Numbered from the stretch's first letter, positions 10,652 to 19,799 are shown. The stretch: DNA of 64,000 bases from Gemmatimonadota bacterium (GCA_029262115.1 JAJCZZ010000034.1:27366-91365), one strand, 5' to 3'. A program made the numbers and translations. Notes: a model not told the origin generated them from the sequence alone.

Positions 10652-11416
10652 GTGCCCACCGCCTCAGATCTCGTCCGCCAGCAGAACGACACCGAACACC
10701 TCGCCGCTCGTGCCGCCAGCAAGCGCTACGGGACCGTCCAGGCGCTCCACCCTGTCGACCTGTCCGTGGACCGTGGCGAACGGACCGCGCTTGTCGGGGA
10801 AAGCGGGTCGGGAAAGACCACGCTTCTCAGGATGTTCAACCGGATGGTCCAGCCGGACGCCGGACAGATCCGCGTCCGAGGGGCGGACGCCGGCGCGACC
10901 GACCCGGTGACGCTGCGCCGTAGCGTGGGCTACGTCCAGCAGGAGGGCGGCCTCCTCCCGCACTGGACCGTCCTGCGCAATGCCGCGCTGGTTCCGGATC
11001 TCCTGGGGATGGCGGATCCGGAGGAGCGGGCGCGCGCGGCCCTCGATCGCGTGGGTCTGCCCCCCGCCGACTTCGGGAAGCGATGGCCCCGCCGGCTGTC
11101 GGGTGGACAGCGCCAGCGGGTCGCGCTGGCCCGGGCAATCGCGGCAGAGCCGGACATCGTGCTGCTCGACGAGCCGTTCGGGGCGCTCGACGCCATCTCC
11201 CGCGCCCGGCTCCAGGACACCTTCGGGCGCCTCGTGGGAGAGTTGGGCGTGACCGTGGTGCTCGTCACCCACGACCTCGATGAGGCCTTCCGCCTGGCCG
11301 ATCGCGTGGCGGTCATGCGGGAGGGACGGATCGAACAGATCGGCACGCCGTCCGACCTACGGGCTCGGCCGGGCACCCCGTACGTGGAAACCCTGTTGCG
11401 GATGGCCGCCCGATGA
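10652..11416 (+). CDS. osmoprotectant (glycine betaine/choline-type) ABC transporter ATPase
   Basis: ATP-binding subunit, 254 aa, with Walker A GESGSGKTT, signature LSGGQRQRVALARA, Walker B IVLLDEPFGALDA and H-loop LVTHDLDEA. It is closest in layout to OpuCA/ProV of QAT importers but lacks the C-terminal CBS domains. The GTG start lies 2 bp after the stop of the oxidoreductase. The stop overlaps the start of the permease-binding protein gene by 4 bp (ATGA), so the pair is one translational unit. It should drive uptake of a quaternary ammonium solute. Confidence 0.9.
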   Translation: MPTASDLVRQQNDTEHLAARAASKRYGTVQALHPVDLSVDRGERTALVGESGSGKTTLLRMFNRMVQPDAGQIRVRGADAGATDPVTLRRSVGYVQQEGGLLPHWTVLRNAALVPDLLGMADPEERARAALDRVGLPPADFGKRWPRRLSGGQRQRVALARAIAAEPDIVLLDEPFGALDAISRARLQDTFGRLVGELGVTVVLVTHDLDEAFRLADRVAVMREGRIEQIGTPSDLRARPGTPYVETLLRMAAR

Positions 11417-13101
11417 GGCGCCTCTCGACGGTGATCGCCGCCGGGGCGCTCCTCCTGCCCGGATCGGCCCACGGACAGGACCGGACCGGCGCCGTCGACC
11501 GCACGTCCCCGCGCGCCGTCTCTTCCGACCCGATCGTGGTCGGTTCGAAGCCGTTCGCGGAGAGCTTCGTCCTGGCCGAGATCTTCGCCCAACTGCTGGA
11601 GTCGCGGGGCATCCGCGTGGACCGCAGGCCCGGTCTCGGCTCCACAGAGATCCTCTTTCAGGCGGTCCGGCGGGGCGACATCGACGTCTACCCGGAGTAC
11701 ACCGGTACCGGTCTGCTCGCCGTGCTGGGAGAGGACCCACCGCGCGATCGACGGGCGGCGTATCGGCGGGTTTCCGCAGCCTTTCGGGAGCGGTGGGACG
11801 CCCGTTGGCTTCCACCTCTCGGCTTCCAGAACACCTATGCCATTGCCGTCCGACCCGAGACGGCGGATTCGCTCGGGCTTCGCACTCTGTCCGACCTGGC
11901 CGCCGTGTCGCCTCGGCTGACGGCCGGGTTCACACCGGACTTCATCGGCCGGCCCGACGGCTTGGAGGGCCTGCGCACGACCTACGGGATCGACCCGGGT
12001 GACGTGCGCAGCCTGCTGCAGGCCGTGAAGTACGAAGCGCTGGCCGCCGGTCGGGTGGACGTGATCGACGGGTACGGCACCGACGGGCTGATCGCCCGGT
12101 ACGGGGTGACCGTCCTGGAGGACGATCTCCTGTTCTTCCCACCCTACGATGCCGCCCCGCTCATGAACGGGACGACGGCCCGGGACCGTCCGGACGTGGT
12201 GGCGGCCTTGTCCGAACTGGCCGGCCTCATGGACGAAGCGTTCGTCCGCGGCCTCAACCAGCGCGTCGAAGTGGACGGCGAGCCGGTCGAGGCCGTCGCG
12301 CGTTCCGCGCTGGCGTCGCTCGGGCTGATCGAAGCGGACCCGGGCGGCGCGAATGCAGGGGGCGGAGTCGGCGGAGCCCAGGGCGGCGGACCGAGGGGCG
12401 GCGAGGCTGGCGCCTCGGACGGAGGGGACGAGCGAGGGAACGGGCTGGCCGTGGGCGGACGCACCGCCCGCCCGGGCCTCGTCGCCTACCTGTGGGGGCG
12501 CCGCGTCGAGACGCTCCGGCTGGTCCGTCAGCACCTCGTCCTGGTGGGGCTGTCGCTGGTGGCCGCCATACTCGTCGCGGTGCCGCTCGGCCTGGTGTTG
12601 GAGCGCACGCGGGGCGCGGCGGAAGGCGTCATCCGCGGCGTGGGCGTGCTCCAGACCATCCCCTCGATCGCGCTGCTCGCGTTCATGATTCCGGTTCTCG
12701 GGATCGGGGTGGCTCCGGCCGTGGCCGCCCTCTTCCTCTACTCCCTCTTCCCGATCGTGCGCAACAGCTACTCGGGTGTCCGGGACGCCGACCCGGTGGC
12801 GGTCGAGGCGGGCCGAGCGCTCGGGATGACCGACGCGCAGCTTCTCCGGGACGTTCGCCTCCCCCTCGCCGCCCCCGTGATCATGGCCGGAATCCGCACG
12901 GCGGCCGTCATCAACGTGGGCACCGCCACACTGGCCGCCTTCATCGGTGCGGGCGGTCTGGGAGATCCCATCGTGGCCGGCCTGGCCCTGACCGATTCGC
13001 ACCTCGTTCTCGCGGGGGCGATCCCGGCGGCCGTCCTGGCTCTGGTCGTCGACGCGGTCCTGTCCGGGGTGGAGCGCGCCGTGACGCCGAGAGGGTTGTA
13101 G
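11413..13101 (+). CDS. osmoprotectant ABC transporter: fused substrate-binding protein and permease
   Basis: 562-aa fusion. A signal sequence (1-22) is followed by an OpuAC-type solute-binding domain (about 37-300: VVGSKPFAESFVLAEIFAQL and DVYPEYTGTGLLAVLG). A Gly/Ala-rich linker (about 315-345) leads to a binding-protein-dependent permease domain with five to six membrane segments (about 365-555), including the EAA loop EAGRALGMTDAQLLRDVRLPL. The same domains occur in reverse order in some Firmicute OpuC-like proteins; here the binding domain comes first and would be exposed in the periplasm. It overlaps the ATPase gene by 4 bp. Together they form a complete importer. Confidence 0.9.
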   Translation: MRRLSTVIAAGALLLPGSAHGQDRTGAVDRTSPRAVSSDPIVVGSKPFAESFVLAEIFAQLLESRGIRVDRRPGLGSTEILFQAVRRGDIDVYPEYTGTGLLAVLGEDPPRDRRAAYRRVSAAFRERWDARWLPPLGFQNTYAIAVRPETADSLGLRTLSDLAAVSPRLTAGFTPDFIGRPDGLEGLRTTYGIDPGDVRSLLQAVKYEALAAGRVDVIDGYGTDGLIARYGVTVLEDDLLFFPPYDAAPLMNGTTARDRPDVVAALSELAGLMDEAFVRGLNQRVEVDGEPVEAVARSALASLGLIEADPGGANAGGGVGGAQGGGPRGGEAGASDGGDERGNGLAVGGRTARPGLVAYLWGRRVETLRLVRQHLVLVGLSLVAAILVAVPLGLVLERTRGAAEGVIRGVGVLQTIPSIALLAFMIPVLGIGVAPAVAALFLYSLFPIVRNSYSGVRDADPVAVEAGRALGMTDAQLLRDVRLPLAAPVIMAGIRTAAVINVGTATLAAFIGAGGLGDPIVAGLALTDSHLVLAGAIPAAVLALVVDAVLSGVERAVTPRGL

Positions 13102-13122
13102 CGGCCGCGGCACCTCACTCGG

Positions 13123-13229
13123 GAGCGAGTGGCCGGAAGCGGTGGTCGCCGCTGGCTACCGCTTCGCGGGATGGCCACGTACCGAAAGACCGAGCGAGCG
13201 GCCGGAAGCGGTGGTCGCCGCTGGCTACC
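13123..13229. repeat. pair of 38-bp direct repeats at a convergent gene junction
   Basis: The segment 13123-13160 recurs at 13192-13229 with one mismatch, around a 31-bp spacer. Key bases are GAGCGAG(T/C)GGCCGGAAGCGG then TGGTCGCCGCTGGCTACC. The right copy contains the stop codon of the mechanosensitive channel gene (CTA at 13225-13227). It lies between two convergent genes, so a role in transcription termination or RNA structure is possible. Confidence 0.85.
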
Positions 13230-14526
13230 CCGCCTCAGCGTCTCCGGGACCGGGCTCGAGCTGAGCCGCGAAACCCTGGAAATCCCGCCCCGCGGGTTGC
13301 TGATACGCACCCAATCCGAAGTCCGGAAGCACCGCAATCAGGTGGTCGAAGATGTCGGACTGGATGCCCTCGTACACGCCCCACGCCGTCTCCTTTGTGA
13401 AGCAGTAGATCTGGATCGGCACCCCCTGCGGCGTCGGGTCGAGCTGCCGGACCAGGAGCGTCATGTCCTCGTGGATACCGGGATGCGCCTTCAGGTACTC
13501 TACGACGTACGCACGGAAGGTCCCGAGGTTGGTCAGACGGCGGCGCTCGGGAATAACCTCCGACTCGTCGGGGCCGCTCGGCGACAGCTCAGCCCGCTTT
13601 CGCGTCATGTACTCCCGCAACAGTTCGAAGCGCGAAAGGTGCTCGATCTCCTCCACATCGAGGAAGTGGACCGTGTTCATGTCCAGGTGGAGCGATCGCT
13701 TGATGCGGCGTCCCCCGGACTCGCTCATCCCCCTCCAGTTCTTGAAGGACTCGGAGATGAACTTGTGGGTCGGGACTGTCGAGATCGTCTTGTCCCAGTT
13801 CTGGATCTTGACGGTGTGGAGGGCGATATCGACGACGTCGCCGTCCGCGTTGTTCTGCGGCATCTCGACCCAGTCGCCGACACGGATCATGTCGTTGGAC
13901 ATGAGCTGGACGCTCGCCACCAACGAGAGAATGGTGTCGCGGAAGACGAGCAGCAGGACCGCCGTGAGCGCGCCGAGGCCCGACAGGAAGACCAGCGGTG
14001 ACTGATCCGCGAGCACCGCGATAACCACGATCCCGGCAATGGCGTAGACGAAGATCGTCACGACCTGCAGATATCCCTTGATCGGTCTCCGATTGGCTTC
14101 CTTGAACCGGTCCCGATAGATGTCGTCGACGGCGTCGAGGACGGACTTGAACGCCATCGCCCCGGCCAGAACGATCCACGCCAGGGCGACCCGCTGCGCC
14201 AGAAGCGTCACCAGAGAGAGCGCTTCCACCACGCTCATGGCCTCCATGGCGCCGGTGGAGAAGGCCGTCATCTCCTCGGGTCCGATCCCCAGGGCCGGAC
14301 CGATCCCGTAGTAGATGACGAGCGCGGGGGCGACGTTGGCCAGCCGATGGAAGACCCGCCGCTCCACGAGGCGATCGTCCCACGTCGCGCTCGTACGACG
14401 GGTGATCCGCTGGACGATGGTCAGCATGACGCCCTTCGCGACCATGTTCGCCAACCAGGCGACCGCCAGGAGAATCGCGACGCCGAGCACGATGCTGAGC
14501 CACCCCGAGCCGAAGAGCCCGCTCAT
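13225..14526 (-). CDS. MscS-family mechanosensitive ion channel, YbdG-like
   Basis: Inner-membrane channel of 433 aa, expected to open on membrane tension during hypo-osmotic shock. Four to five hydrophobic segments precede the pore and beta-domain region (LLLVFRDTILSLVASVQ, DMIRVGDWVEM). The signature NWRGMSESGGRRIKRSL is typical of the E. coli YbdG (MscM) subgroup and not of MscS itself. The length also fits YbdG (about 415). The ATG at 14526 opens directly on a membrane segment. It sits next to an osmoprotectant importer, which may mean joint osmotic adaptation, though the two are convergent. The stop lies inside a repeat. Confidence 0.93.
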   Translation of the reverse strand: MSGLFGSGWLSIVLGVAILLAVAWLANMVAKGVMLTIVQRITRRTSATWDDRLVERRVFHRLANVAPALVIYYGIGPALGIGPEEMTAFSTGAMEAMSVVEALSLVTLLAQRVALAWIVLAGAMAFKSVLDAVDDIYRDRFKEANRRPIKGYLQVVTIFVYAIAGIVVIAVLADQSPLVFLSGLGALTAVLLLVFRDTILSLVASVQLMSNDMIRVGDWVEMPQNNADGDVVDIALHTVKIQNWDKTISTVPTHKFISESFKNWRGMSESGGRRIKRSLHLDMNTVHFLDVEEIEHLSRFELLREYMTRKRAELSPSGPDESEVIPERRRLTNLGTFRAYVVEYLKAHPGIHEDMTLLVRQLDPTPQGVPIQIYCFTKETAWGVYEGIQSDIFDHLIAVLPDFGLGAYQQPAGRDFQGFAAQLEPGPGDAEAG

Positions 14527-14539
14527 GCCCGTGCCCCCG

Positions 14540-15802
14540 TCATCGGGACTCCCCCAGTTCCTCGGCCATCAGATCCAGCGCGAGGTTGGAGATCCGGACG
14601 AGGTGTGGGTGCGCCGCGTTCCCGTTGGTCAGAAGCGCCACGCCGAGCCCTCGCGTCTTGTTGCCCATGACGAAGGCCGTGTAGCCGGGAACGCTTCCCG
14701 AGTGCGCGAAGTAGCGCTCGTCGCCCCGGTGGGTCGTCCACCAGGTCAGGCCGTAGCCGGCGTCGTCGTACCCCCACCCTCCCGCCATCTCCTGCCCGGC
14801 AAACTGGGGGTACTGCAGTGTGTGCATGGCGTCGAGCGTCTCGGGCGACAGGAGGCGAGCGCCGTTCCACGACCCGTCCCCCAGGTTGAAGCGCACCCAC
14901 TTCGCCTGATCGTGAACCGTGCCGTACACGATGCCCGCCGGCCAGACGTTGGCCTTGAGCCTCACCGTTGCCGTCGGGCGTCCCGTTTCCGGGTGGGTCG
15001 CATACGGCATCGCCAGGCGCTCCTCCATCTCGGGCGTCGGTGCGAAGGCGGTGCTGTTCATGTCGAGCGCGCCCCAAATCCTCTCCTGGATGTACTGCGC
15101 GTACGGTACGCCCGAGAACTTCTCGACCAGCCATCCGACCAGCGTATAAGCGATGTTCGCGTACTCCATCTCCTGCAGCGGCGGACGCTGCACGGCCAGG
15201 GAGTCGGCCAGGTAGTCACCGAGCGGCGGGGGTACCGTCTCCCCCCAGACGAGGTGGGGCCCGAACGAGACGGGCAGACCGGACGTGTGCGTGAGGAGGT
15301 GCCGGAAGCGGACCGGGTCGTCCGCCCGCTCCCCCTGGATGGGAAAGGCGTCCAGGTACTGCCGTACCGGGTCATCCAACTCGAACCGCCCGGCCTCCAT
15401 CTGCTGGAGGAGCGCGACCGTCGACTGCGCCTTGAACGTCGACCCGATCAGGTAGACGGTCTGCGTCGAAGCGGGCGTGCGCGCCCACAGGTTGCTGTAG
15501 CCGAAGGCGCCCGACCACACCTCGCCGGTGTGGTCGGTCAGCGCGACCGTCATCGAGGGGATGTTTCCGTCGAGCAGGGCGCGGCGGATCTCGGGCTCGA
15601 GTCGAGCGGCCACCCGAGAAGCGGCCGCATTCCACTCCCCGTAGGTCGGAGCCGTCGGCGACTGGGCATACCCTGTCGATGGGCTCAGGCCGACGGTGAG
15701 CGCGACCGCGAGAACGCGGAGGCCCTGGATGGGGCGTCGCAGCGTGGGCGACTGGGAGCGGCGGGAGGACGGCGCTTCCCGGTGGGTACGTGTGACGGGC
15801 AT
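14540..15802 (-). CDS. serine hydrolase, class C beta-lactamase/penicillin-binding fold
   Basis: Exported 420-aa serine hydrolase with the three active-site motifs of the family: S-x-x-K as STFK (Ser121, Lys124), Y-x-N as EYANIAY, and HSGSVPGY in place of KTG. A hydrophobic leader (about 27-47, ending GYAQ) implies periplasmic location. Such proteins are usually esterases, D-amino peptidases or D-alanyl carboxypeptidases and not antibiotic-degrading enzymes; the substrate is unknown. It ends 13 bp before the channel gene start on the same strand, so co-transcription is likely. Confidence 0.9.
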   Translation of the reverse strand: MPVTRTHREAPSSRRSQSPTLRRPIQGLRVLAVALTVGLSPSTGYAQSPTAPTYGEWNAAASRVAARLEPEIRRALLDGNIPSMTVALTDHTGEVWSGAFGYSNLWARTPASTQTVYLIGSTFKAQSTVALLQQMEAGRFELDDPVRQYLDAFPIQGERADDPVRFRHLLTHTSGLPVSFGPHLVWGETVPPPLGDYLADSLAVQRPPLQEMEYANIAYTLVGWLVEKFSGVPYAQYIQERIWGALDMNSTAFAPTPEMEERLAMPYATHPETGRPTATVRLKANVWPAGIVYGTVHDQAKWVRFNLGDGSWNGARLLSPETLDAMHTLQYPQFAGQEMAGGWGYDDAGYGLTWWTTHRGDERYFAHSGSVPGYTAFVMGNKTRGLGVALLTNGNAAHPHLVRISNLALDLMAEELGESR

Positions 15803-16004
15803 TCAGAGGACCTTGCGTCGTGTTCGAGGCGTGGTTGGGCGGCCGACCCGGCATTCGCGGGGGAGTCACTCCGGCGCTGCGAGCATCGGCCCACCCGCTC
15901 CAGGGGTCAAGTACAGCGAAGGAACGCGCGGCTCGGAGAAGCCACATCCCGCACCGGCGGTAACTGGATGGCACCTGCGCCGCCACTCCCGTACCTTCGC
16001 GCTC

Positions 16005-17126
16005 ATGCACCGAGCATCCGCCTTTCGCCGGTATCTCCTGCCCGGCTTCGTCTTCCAGTCCGTGGTCATTGCCGGCGGGTACGGCACGGGCCGCGAGCTC
16101 GTCGAGTTCTTCCTCAGCGAAGGGCCGCTGGGCGGGCTCCTCGCCATGGGCGTGGCCACCCTCGTGTGGAGCGCGGTGTGCATGGCGTCGTTCGAGTTCG
16201 CCCGGCTGTACCGGGCCTTCGACTACCGCCACTTCTTCCGCGAGTTGCTCGGCTCCGCCTGGTGGCTGTTCGAGCTGTCCTACCTCGCGCTCCTGGCCAT
16301 CGTGCTGGCGGTCATTGCCGCCGCGTCCGGCTCCATCCTCGAGGAGACGTTCGGCCTCGACTACTGGGTCGGGGTGATCTCCGTCATGGTCGCCGTGGGC
16401 GCCCTGGTGTTCGGAGGCAGTGAGGTCATCGAGCGCTTCCTGGCGGGGTGGTCGCTCCTCCTGTACGCGCTGTACATCGTCTTCTTCGTCTGGGCATTCC
16501 GGGCGTTCGGAGCCGACATCGCGACCGGGCTCACCTCCGAGCCAGCGGGCACCGGCTGGGCCTGGGCGGGTCTCCGATACGCGGGCTACAACCTGGCGGT
16601 CATTCCCGCGGTGTTGATGACCATCCGGGCGCACGAGGACCGAACGGACACCCTTGTGGCCGGAGCGCTGGCCGGGCCGATCGCCATGATCCCCGGGCTG
16701 CTCTTCTACATGGCGATGCTCGGTGAGTACCCGGCCATTCTCGACCGCCCCGTCCCCGCCAACCACATGCTGGAGGTCCTCGGCTCGCGCGGCTTTCAGA
16801 TCGCGTTTCAGGTGGTCCTGTTCGGGACGCTGATCGAGACGGGCACCGGTCTCATCCACGCGGTGAACGAACGGATCGCGGGAACGGTCGAAGAGAGGAG
16901 CGGCCACCTCGCCCGCTGGGTGCGGCCCGCCGTCGCCGTCGGCTTCCTCGTAGCGGGGGCCTTCGTCGCCCAATTCGGGCTCATCGACCTGATCGCCAAG
17001 GGGTACGGGACCATCACGCTGGCCGTGATCGCGGTCTACGTGGTGCCGGTCCTGACGCTCGGCGTGTGGAAGATCCGCACGCACTCGGCGGCGGCAGTGA
17101 CGGTCGCCGCGCGTCCCGACTCGTAG
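16005..17126 (+). CDS. YkvI-like membrane transporter (APC superfamily)
   Basis: Polytopic inner-membrane protein of 373 aa with about ten hydrophobic segments. It begins with the family-like N-terminus FVFQSVVIAGGYGTGRELVEF and has a conserved ETGTGLIHAVNERI segment near residue 285. This matches the uncharacterised YkvI group, distantly related to amino-acid/cation symporters of the LeuT fold. Substrate unknown. ATG at 16005 is preferred because it places a short basic N-terminus before the first membrane helix. The gene stands alone, divergent from the serine hydrolase with about 200 bp between them. Confidence 0.82.
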   Translation: MHRASAFRRYLLPGFVFQSVVIAGGYGTGRELVEFFLSEGPLGGLLAMGVATLVWSAVCMASFEFARLYRAFDYRHFFRELLGSAWWLFELSYLALLAIVLAVIAAASGSILEETFGLDYWVGVISVMVAVGALVFGGSEVIERFLAGWSLLLYALYIVFFVWAFRAFGADIATGLTSEPAGTGWAWAGLRYAGYNLAVIPAVLMTIRAHEDRTDTLVAGALAGPIAMIPGLLFYMAMLGEYPAILDRPVPANHMLEVLGSRGFQIAFQVVLFGTLIETGTGLIHAVNERIAGTVEERSGHLARWVRPAVAVGFLVAGAFVAQFGLIDLIAKGYGTITLAVIAVYVVPVLTLGVWKIRTHSAAAVTVAARPDS

Positions 17127-17212
17127 AGCCGGCGCTCCGCACTTCCTCGGCCGCAGTACCCGCAGCCGCGCGCCCGCAGGTACTCTGCGGCAGCGACCGC
17201 CACCACGCGCCC

Positions 17213-17977
17213 CTATTCGTAGAGGTCGTCGGTGTCGACCGCCGCCACTTCGATCAGGTAGTCCGCCACGCGGTCGGTGACCTCGTCGAACCAGACCCGC
17301 CCCTTCTCCTCCGTGGCGGGCGTCGGATCGCCCGCCCCGCTGTCGTCGCTCACCTCGCTCCACCGGCGCGGCGCCCAGGCCCACCCCTCACGGATCGCCT
17401 TCAGACGCCAGGGTCGGACCGCCCCATCGCCGGCCTCGTCCATCGGCAGGACCAGGTCGGGCGTCAAATGCAGCATCAAGCTGGTCTCTGCCTCGCCCGC
17501 GTGGTCGCCAGGATCGTCGAAGCCGTTCAGGGTTCCGGGGATGCGGAACCAGTCCAGCGTGCTGAGGAAGAGGTCGGTCGTGCGCTGGGCCTCGCGGATC
17601 ATCTGACGGAAATGGTTTCCGCCGTGACCGTTGAGGATGACCAGCGAGTCGAGGCGCCACTCCTCCACGCTCTCGATCACGTCGGCCAGAACCGCCGCCT
17701 GGGTGGACGGATGCATGTTGACCGTCCCGGGAATGTCCATCTGCTGCTCGTTCGCCCCGAACGGGATGCACGGGAGCACGAGGAAGTGCGCTTCCGCCTC
17801 CCACGCCTTGCGAGCCGCCTCGGCCGCGACCCTCTCCGACTCGATGACGTCCGTACCGTACGGGAGGTGGAAGTTGTGCGCCTCGGTGGCGCCCCAGGGC
17901 AGCACGGCCCCGTGGTAGCTGTTCTGCGCGAGTGTTCCGAGGGCGGTTTCCGCGAGCACCCATGGGCGGCGGCCCAT
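17213..17977 (-). CDS. creatininase family amidohydrolase
   Basis: Metal-dependent amidohydrolase of 254 aa with the family motifs GATEAHNFHLPYGTD (metal-binding Glu/His), NGHGGN and DHAGEAETS. Members act on creatinine, formamide-type substrates or cyclic amides in cofactor pathways; the actual substrate is unknown. ATG at 17977 is chosen because a GGAG sits 9 bases upstream and the stop of the preceding symporter gene (17979-17981) is immediately before it. In-frame ATGs at 17998 and 18016 would overlap that gene. It is co-transcribed with the symporter, which may import its substrate or a product. Confidence 0.88.
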   Translation of the reverse strand: MGRRPWVLAETALGTLAQNSYHGAVLPWGATEAHNFHLPYGTDVIESERVAAEAARKAWEAEAHFLVLPCIPFGANEQQMDIPGTVNMHPSTQAAVLADVIESVEEWRLDSLVILNGHGGNHFRQMIREAQRTTDLFLSTLDWFRIPGTLNGFDDPGDHAGEAETSLMLHLTPDLVLPMDEAGDGAVRPWRLKAIREGWAWAPRRWSEVSDDSGAGDPTPATEEKGRVWFDEVTDRVADYLIEVAAVDTDDLYE

Positions 17978-17978
17978 A

Positions 17979-19211
17979 TCAGGCATCTCCGGGGACATCG
18001 CGTGTATCCCCTCCACCTACCCAGGAATCCACCAGCGCGGCGGTGGCCAACTGCCCGACGTTGTTCGTTGCGCTGCGGAACATATCCGGGATACGGTCGA
18101 TGCCGAGGAGGATGGCCAGGCCGGACAGAGGCACACCGATGGCGTCGAGCGCCGGCGCGAGCGTCACCACGCCGGAAGACGGAACGGGCGCCACGGTCAG
18201 CGACACGAGGAACGTCGCGAGGAGTGCGCCGCCGGCCGCGCTGAGCGGGAGCGGGACGTCGTAGAGGTGGGCCAGGAAGACGATGGCCGCTCCCTGGAAA
18301 AGGGCGCTCCCGGCGCGATACATCGACGCCCCCAAGGGCACCACCAGGTCCGCCACGGTCTCGCTGACGCCCAGATTCTCACGGGCCTCCTCGAGCGCGA
18401 CAGGGAGCGCAGCCACCGTCGACGTGGTGGAGAACGCGATGGAGTACGCCCCGAACGTGCCGCTGAGCATCTGCTTCGGACCGATGCCCGCCACGATCTT
18501 CAGCAGTGGCAGGTAGAACAGCCCGACAAAGAGCCCGAGCCCGATGATCACAGAGATCACAAAGACGGCCAGGCTCTGCAGGAGCGCCCACCCCATCTGC
18601 GCGGTCACCGGCGCCGCCAGTCCGAAGATGCCGATCGGCGCGGTCCACAGGATCCACCAAACCAGCTTGATCAAGGCGTCTCCGAGCGCGTCCGCGATGC
18701 CGATGAGCCGCTGCCTCGGCTCGTCGTCCAGCGCACCCGCGGCGGCGGCGAGCAGCGCCGTGAACACGATCAGCGGGAGCAACGCCCCGGAACTCGCGGC
18801 CGCGAACGGATTCGACGGAATCAGGCTCACCAGAAAGTCGACGAAGCCCGGCAGCTCAGGCGCGACCGTGTCGCCGACGGCCGGGACCGTCACCTCCGAG
18901 GTGAAGCGGAGCCCGACCCACATGACCGCCATGCCCGTGGCGATGGCCGGGACCAGACTGCTCCAGAAGAACGCGAGGGTGGTCCCGCCGAGGCGGCCGA
19001 GCTTCCTCGGATCGCCCAGTTTGGCCACTCCGGTGAAGATCACAGCCATCACCAGCGGAATCACGACCATCCGGATGCCGTTCATGAACGCCTGCCCCAA
19101 CGGAGCGACTCCGGTGGCCACCGCCATGAGGACGTCCGATCCGGTGGCCGCAGCGGCGAGCCCGGTGGCCAGCCCCGCGACGAGTCCGATGGCGATGGCG
19201 AGGTGGAGCAT
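17979..19211 (-). CDS. dicarboxylate/amino-acid:cation symporter (SDF/DAACS family)
   Basis: Secondary transporter of 410 aa, about eight membrane helices plus re-entrant hairpins. Diagnostic features are the serine-rich hairpin AYSIAFSTTSTVAALPV (about residue 258) and the APVPSSGVVTLAPALDAIG segment (hairpin 2 region). It imports C4-dicarboxylates, aspartate/glutamate or neutral amino acids with Na+ or H+; which one cannot be told. Upstream gene of a two-gene unit with the creatininase-family gene. Confidence 0.92.
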   Translation of the reverse strand: MLHLAIAIGLVAGLATGLAAAATGSDVLMAVATGVAPLGQAFMNGIRMVVIPLVMAVIFTGVAKLGDPRKLGRLGGTTLAFFWSSLVPAIATGMAVMWVGLRFTSEVTVPAVGDTVAPELPGFVDFLVSLIPSNPFAAASSGALLPLIVFTALLAAAAGALDDEPRQRLIGIADALGDALIKLVWWILWTAPIGIFGLAAPVTAQMGWALLQSLAVFVISVIIGLGLFVGLFYLPLLKIVAGIGPKQMLSGTFGAYSIAFSTTSTVAALPVALEEARENLGVSETVADLVVPLGASMYRAGSALFQGAAIVFLAHLYDVPLPLSAAGGALLATFLVSLTVAPVPSSGVVTLAPALDAIGVPLSGLAILLGIDRIPDMFRSATNNVGQLATAALVDSWVGGGDTRDVPGDA

Positions 19212-19461
19212 GGGCGCGCGCGGGTCCTTCCGGAGGATTCAGCGGAACGGTGGGCGACGAATATGGACGGGGGGTGGGGCGGCGGCCAGCGGGAGCGAGC
19301 GGAGCCATTGCTCCGGGCACCCGAGTCCCACGGCGCGCGGAGAGAGAGACCAGTACCAGACGCTACCAGCTCCGATCTCTTTCGCGTTTCCCGCCTCGCT
19401 GAACGGGCCCTCGGCCCCGCCCACCTCTGCCCGCTGGACAGGCCGGCCCGAAGTGTGCCAT

Positions 19462-19508
19462 ACTGAATATGGTGCCAGATTCAGTGCGCCCGCAATTCAG
19501 TGCGTCCG
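19462..19508 (+). promoter_or_regulatory. candidate operator with three ACTGAAT/ATTCAGT half-sites
   Basis: ACTGAAT at 19462-19468 is the reverse complement of ATTCAGT, which occurs at 19479-19485 and again at 19495-19501. The last two belong to a 14-bp direct repeat, ATTCAGTGCG(C/T)CCG, spaced 16 bp apart. The cluster ends just before the ribosome-binding site of the Phd/YefM antitoxin gene. Antitoxins of that family usually repress their own promoter by binding paired short palindromes, so autoregulation is inferred. The rest of the 309-bp gap from 19212 holds nothing else I recognise. Confidence 0.6.
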
Positions 19509-19520
19509 GAGGAGAGGACC

Positions 19521-19799
19521 ATGCACAAGACGACCGACACCTATCCGCTCAGCGAGTTTCGCCGGAACACGTCCGAGCACGTGGCCCGAATCTCGGAAGG
19601 CGCGATCGAGACCATCACGCAAAACGGCCATGCGGCGATGATCGTGATGAGCCCCGAGCGTTATGACTTCCTGGTCCATGCGGCCGAGCGTGGCCACATC
19701 TGGCGCGAGGCCATTCGGGCCTACAGGGCCGGAGCGCGCGGCGTGCCCGCGCGGGAAGCCATCCAGGAGATCGCGGATGAGCTCGGCATAGAACTGTGA
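19521..19799 (+). CDS. Phd/YefM family antitoxin, orphan
   Basis: 92-aa DNA-binding antitoxin of the prevent-host-death family: YPLSEFRRNTSEHVARI at the N-terminus and the hallmark GHAAMIVMSPERYDFLVHA in the middle. A more variable helical tail (WREAIRAYRAGARGVPAREA) would bind a toxin. A strong ribosome-binding site (GGAGGAGAGG at 19508-19517) fixes the ATG at 19521. No RelE-, Doc- or PIN-type toxin follows; the next 230 bp are non-coding and the next gene is an unrelated lipoprotein. It is therefore a solitary member, either a relic of a toxin-antitoxin pair or a stand-alone repressor. Confidence 0.88.
   Translation: MHKTTDTYPLSEFRRNTSEHVARISEGAIETITQNGHAAMIVMSPERYDFLVHAAERGHIWREAIRAYRAGARGVPAREAIQEIADELGIEL

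Noticed and set aside
10930..13113. 727-codon open frame antisense to the osmoprotectant transporter genes
   Set aside because: Arg/Pro/Gly-rich product without domains; the plus-strand genes have all motifs. High-GC shadow.
15372..17384. 670-codon minus-strand frame and other long frames across 14.3-17.4 kb
   Set aside because: Low-complexity products; serine hydrolase and YkvI-like genes on the other frames explain the region.
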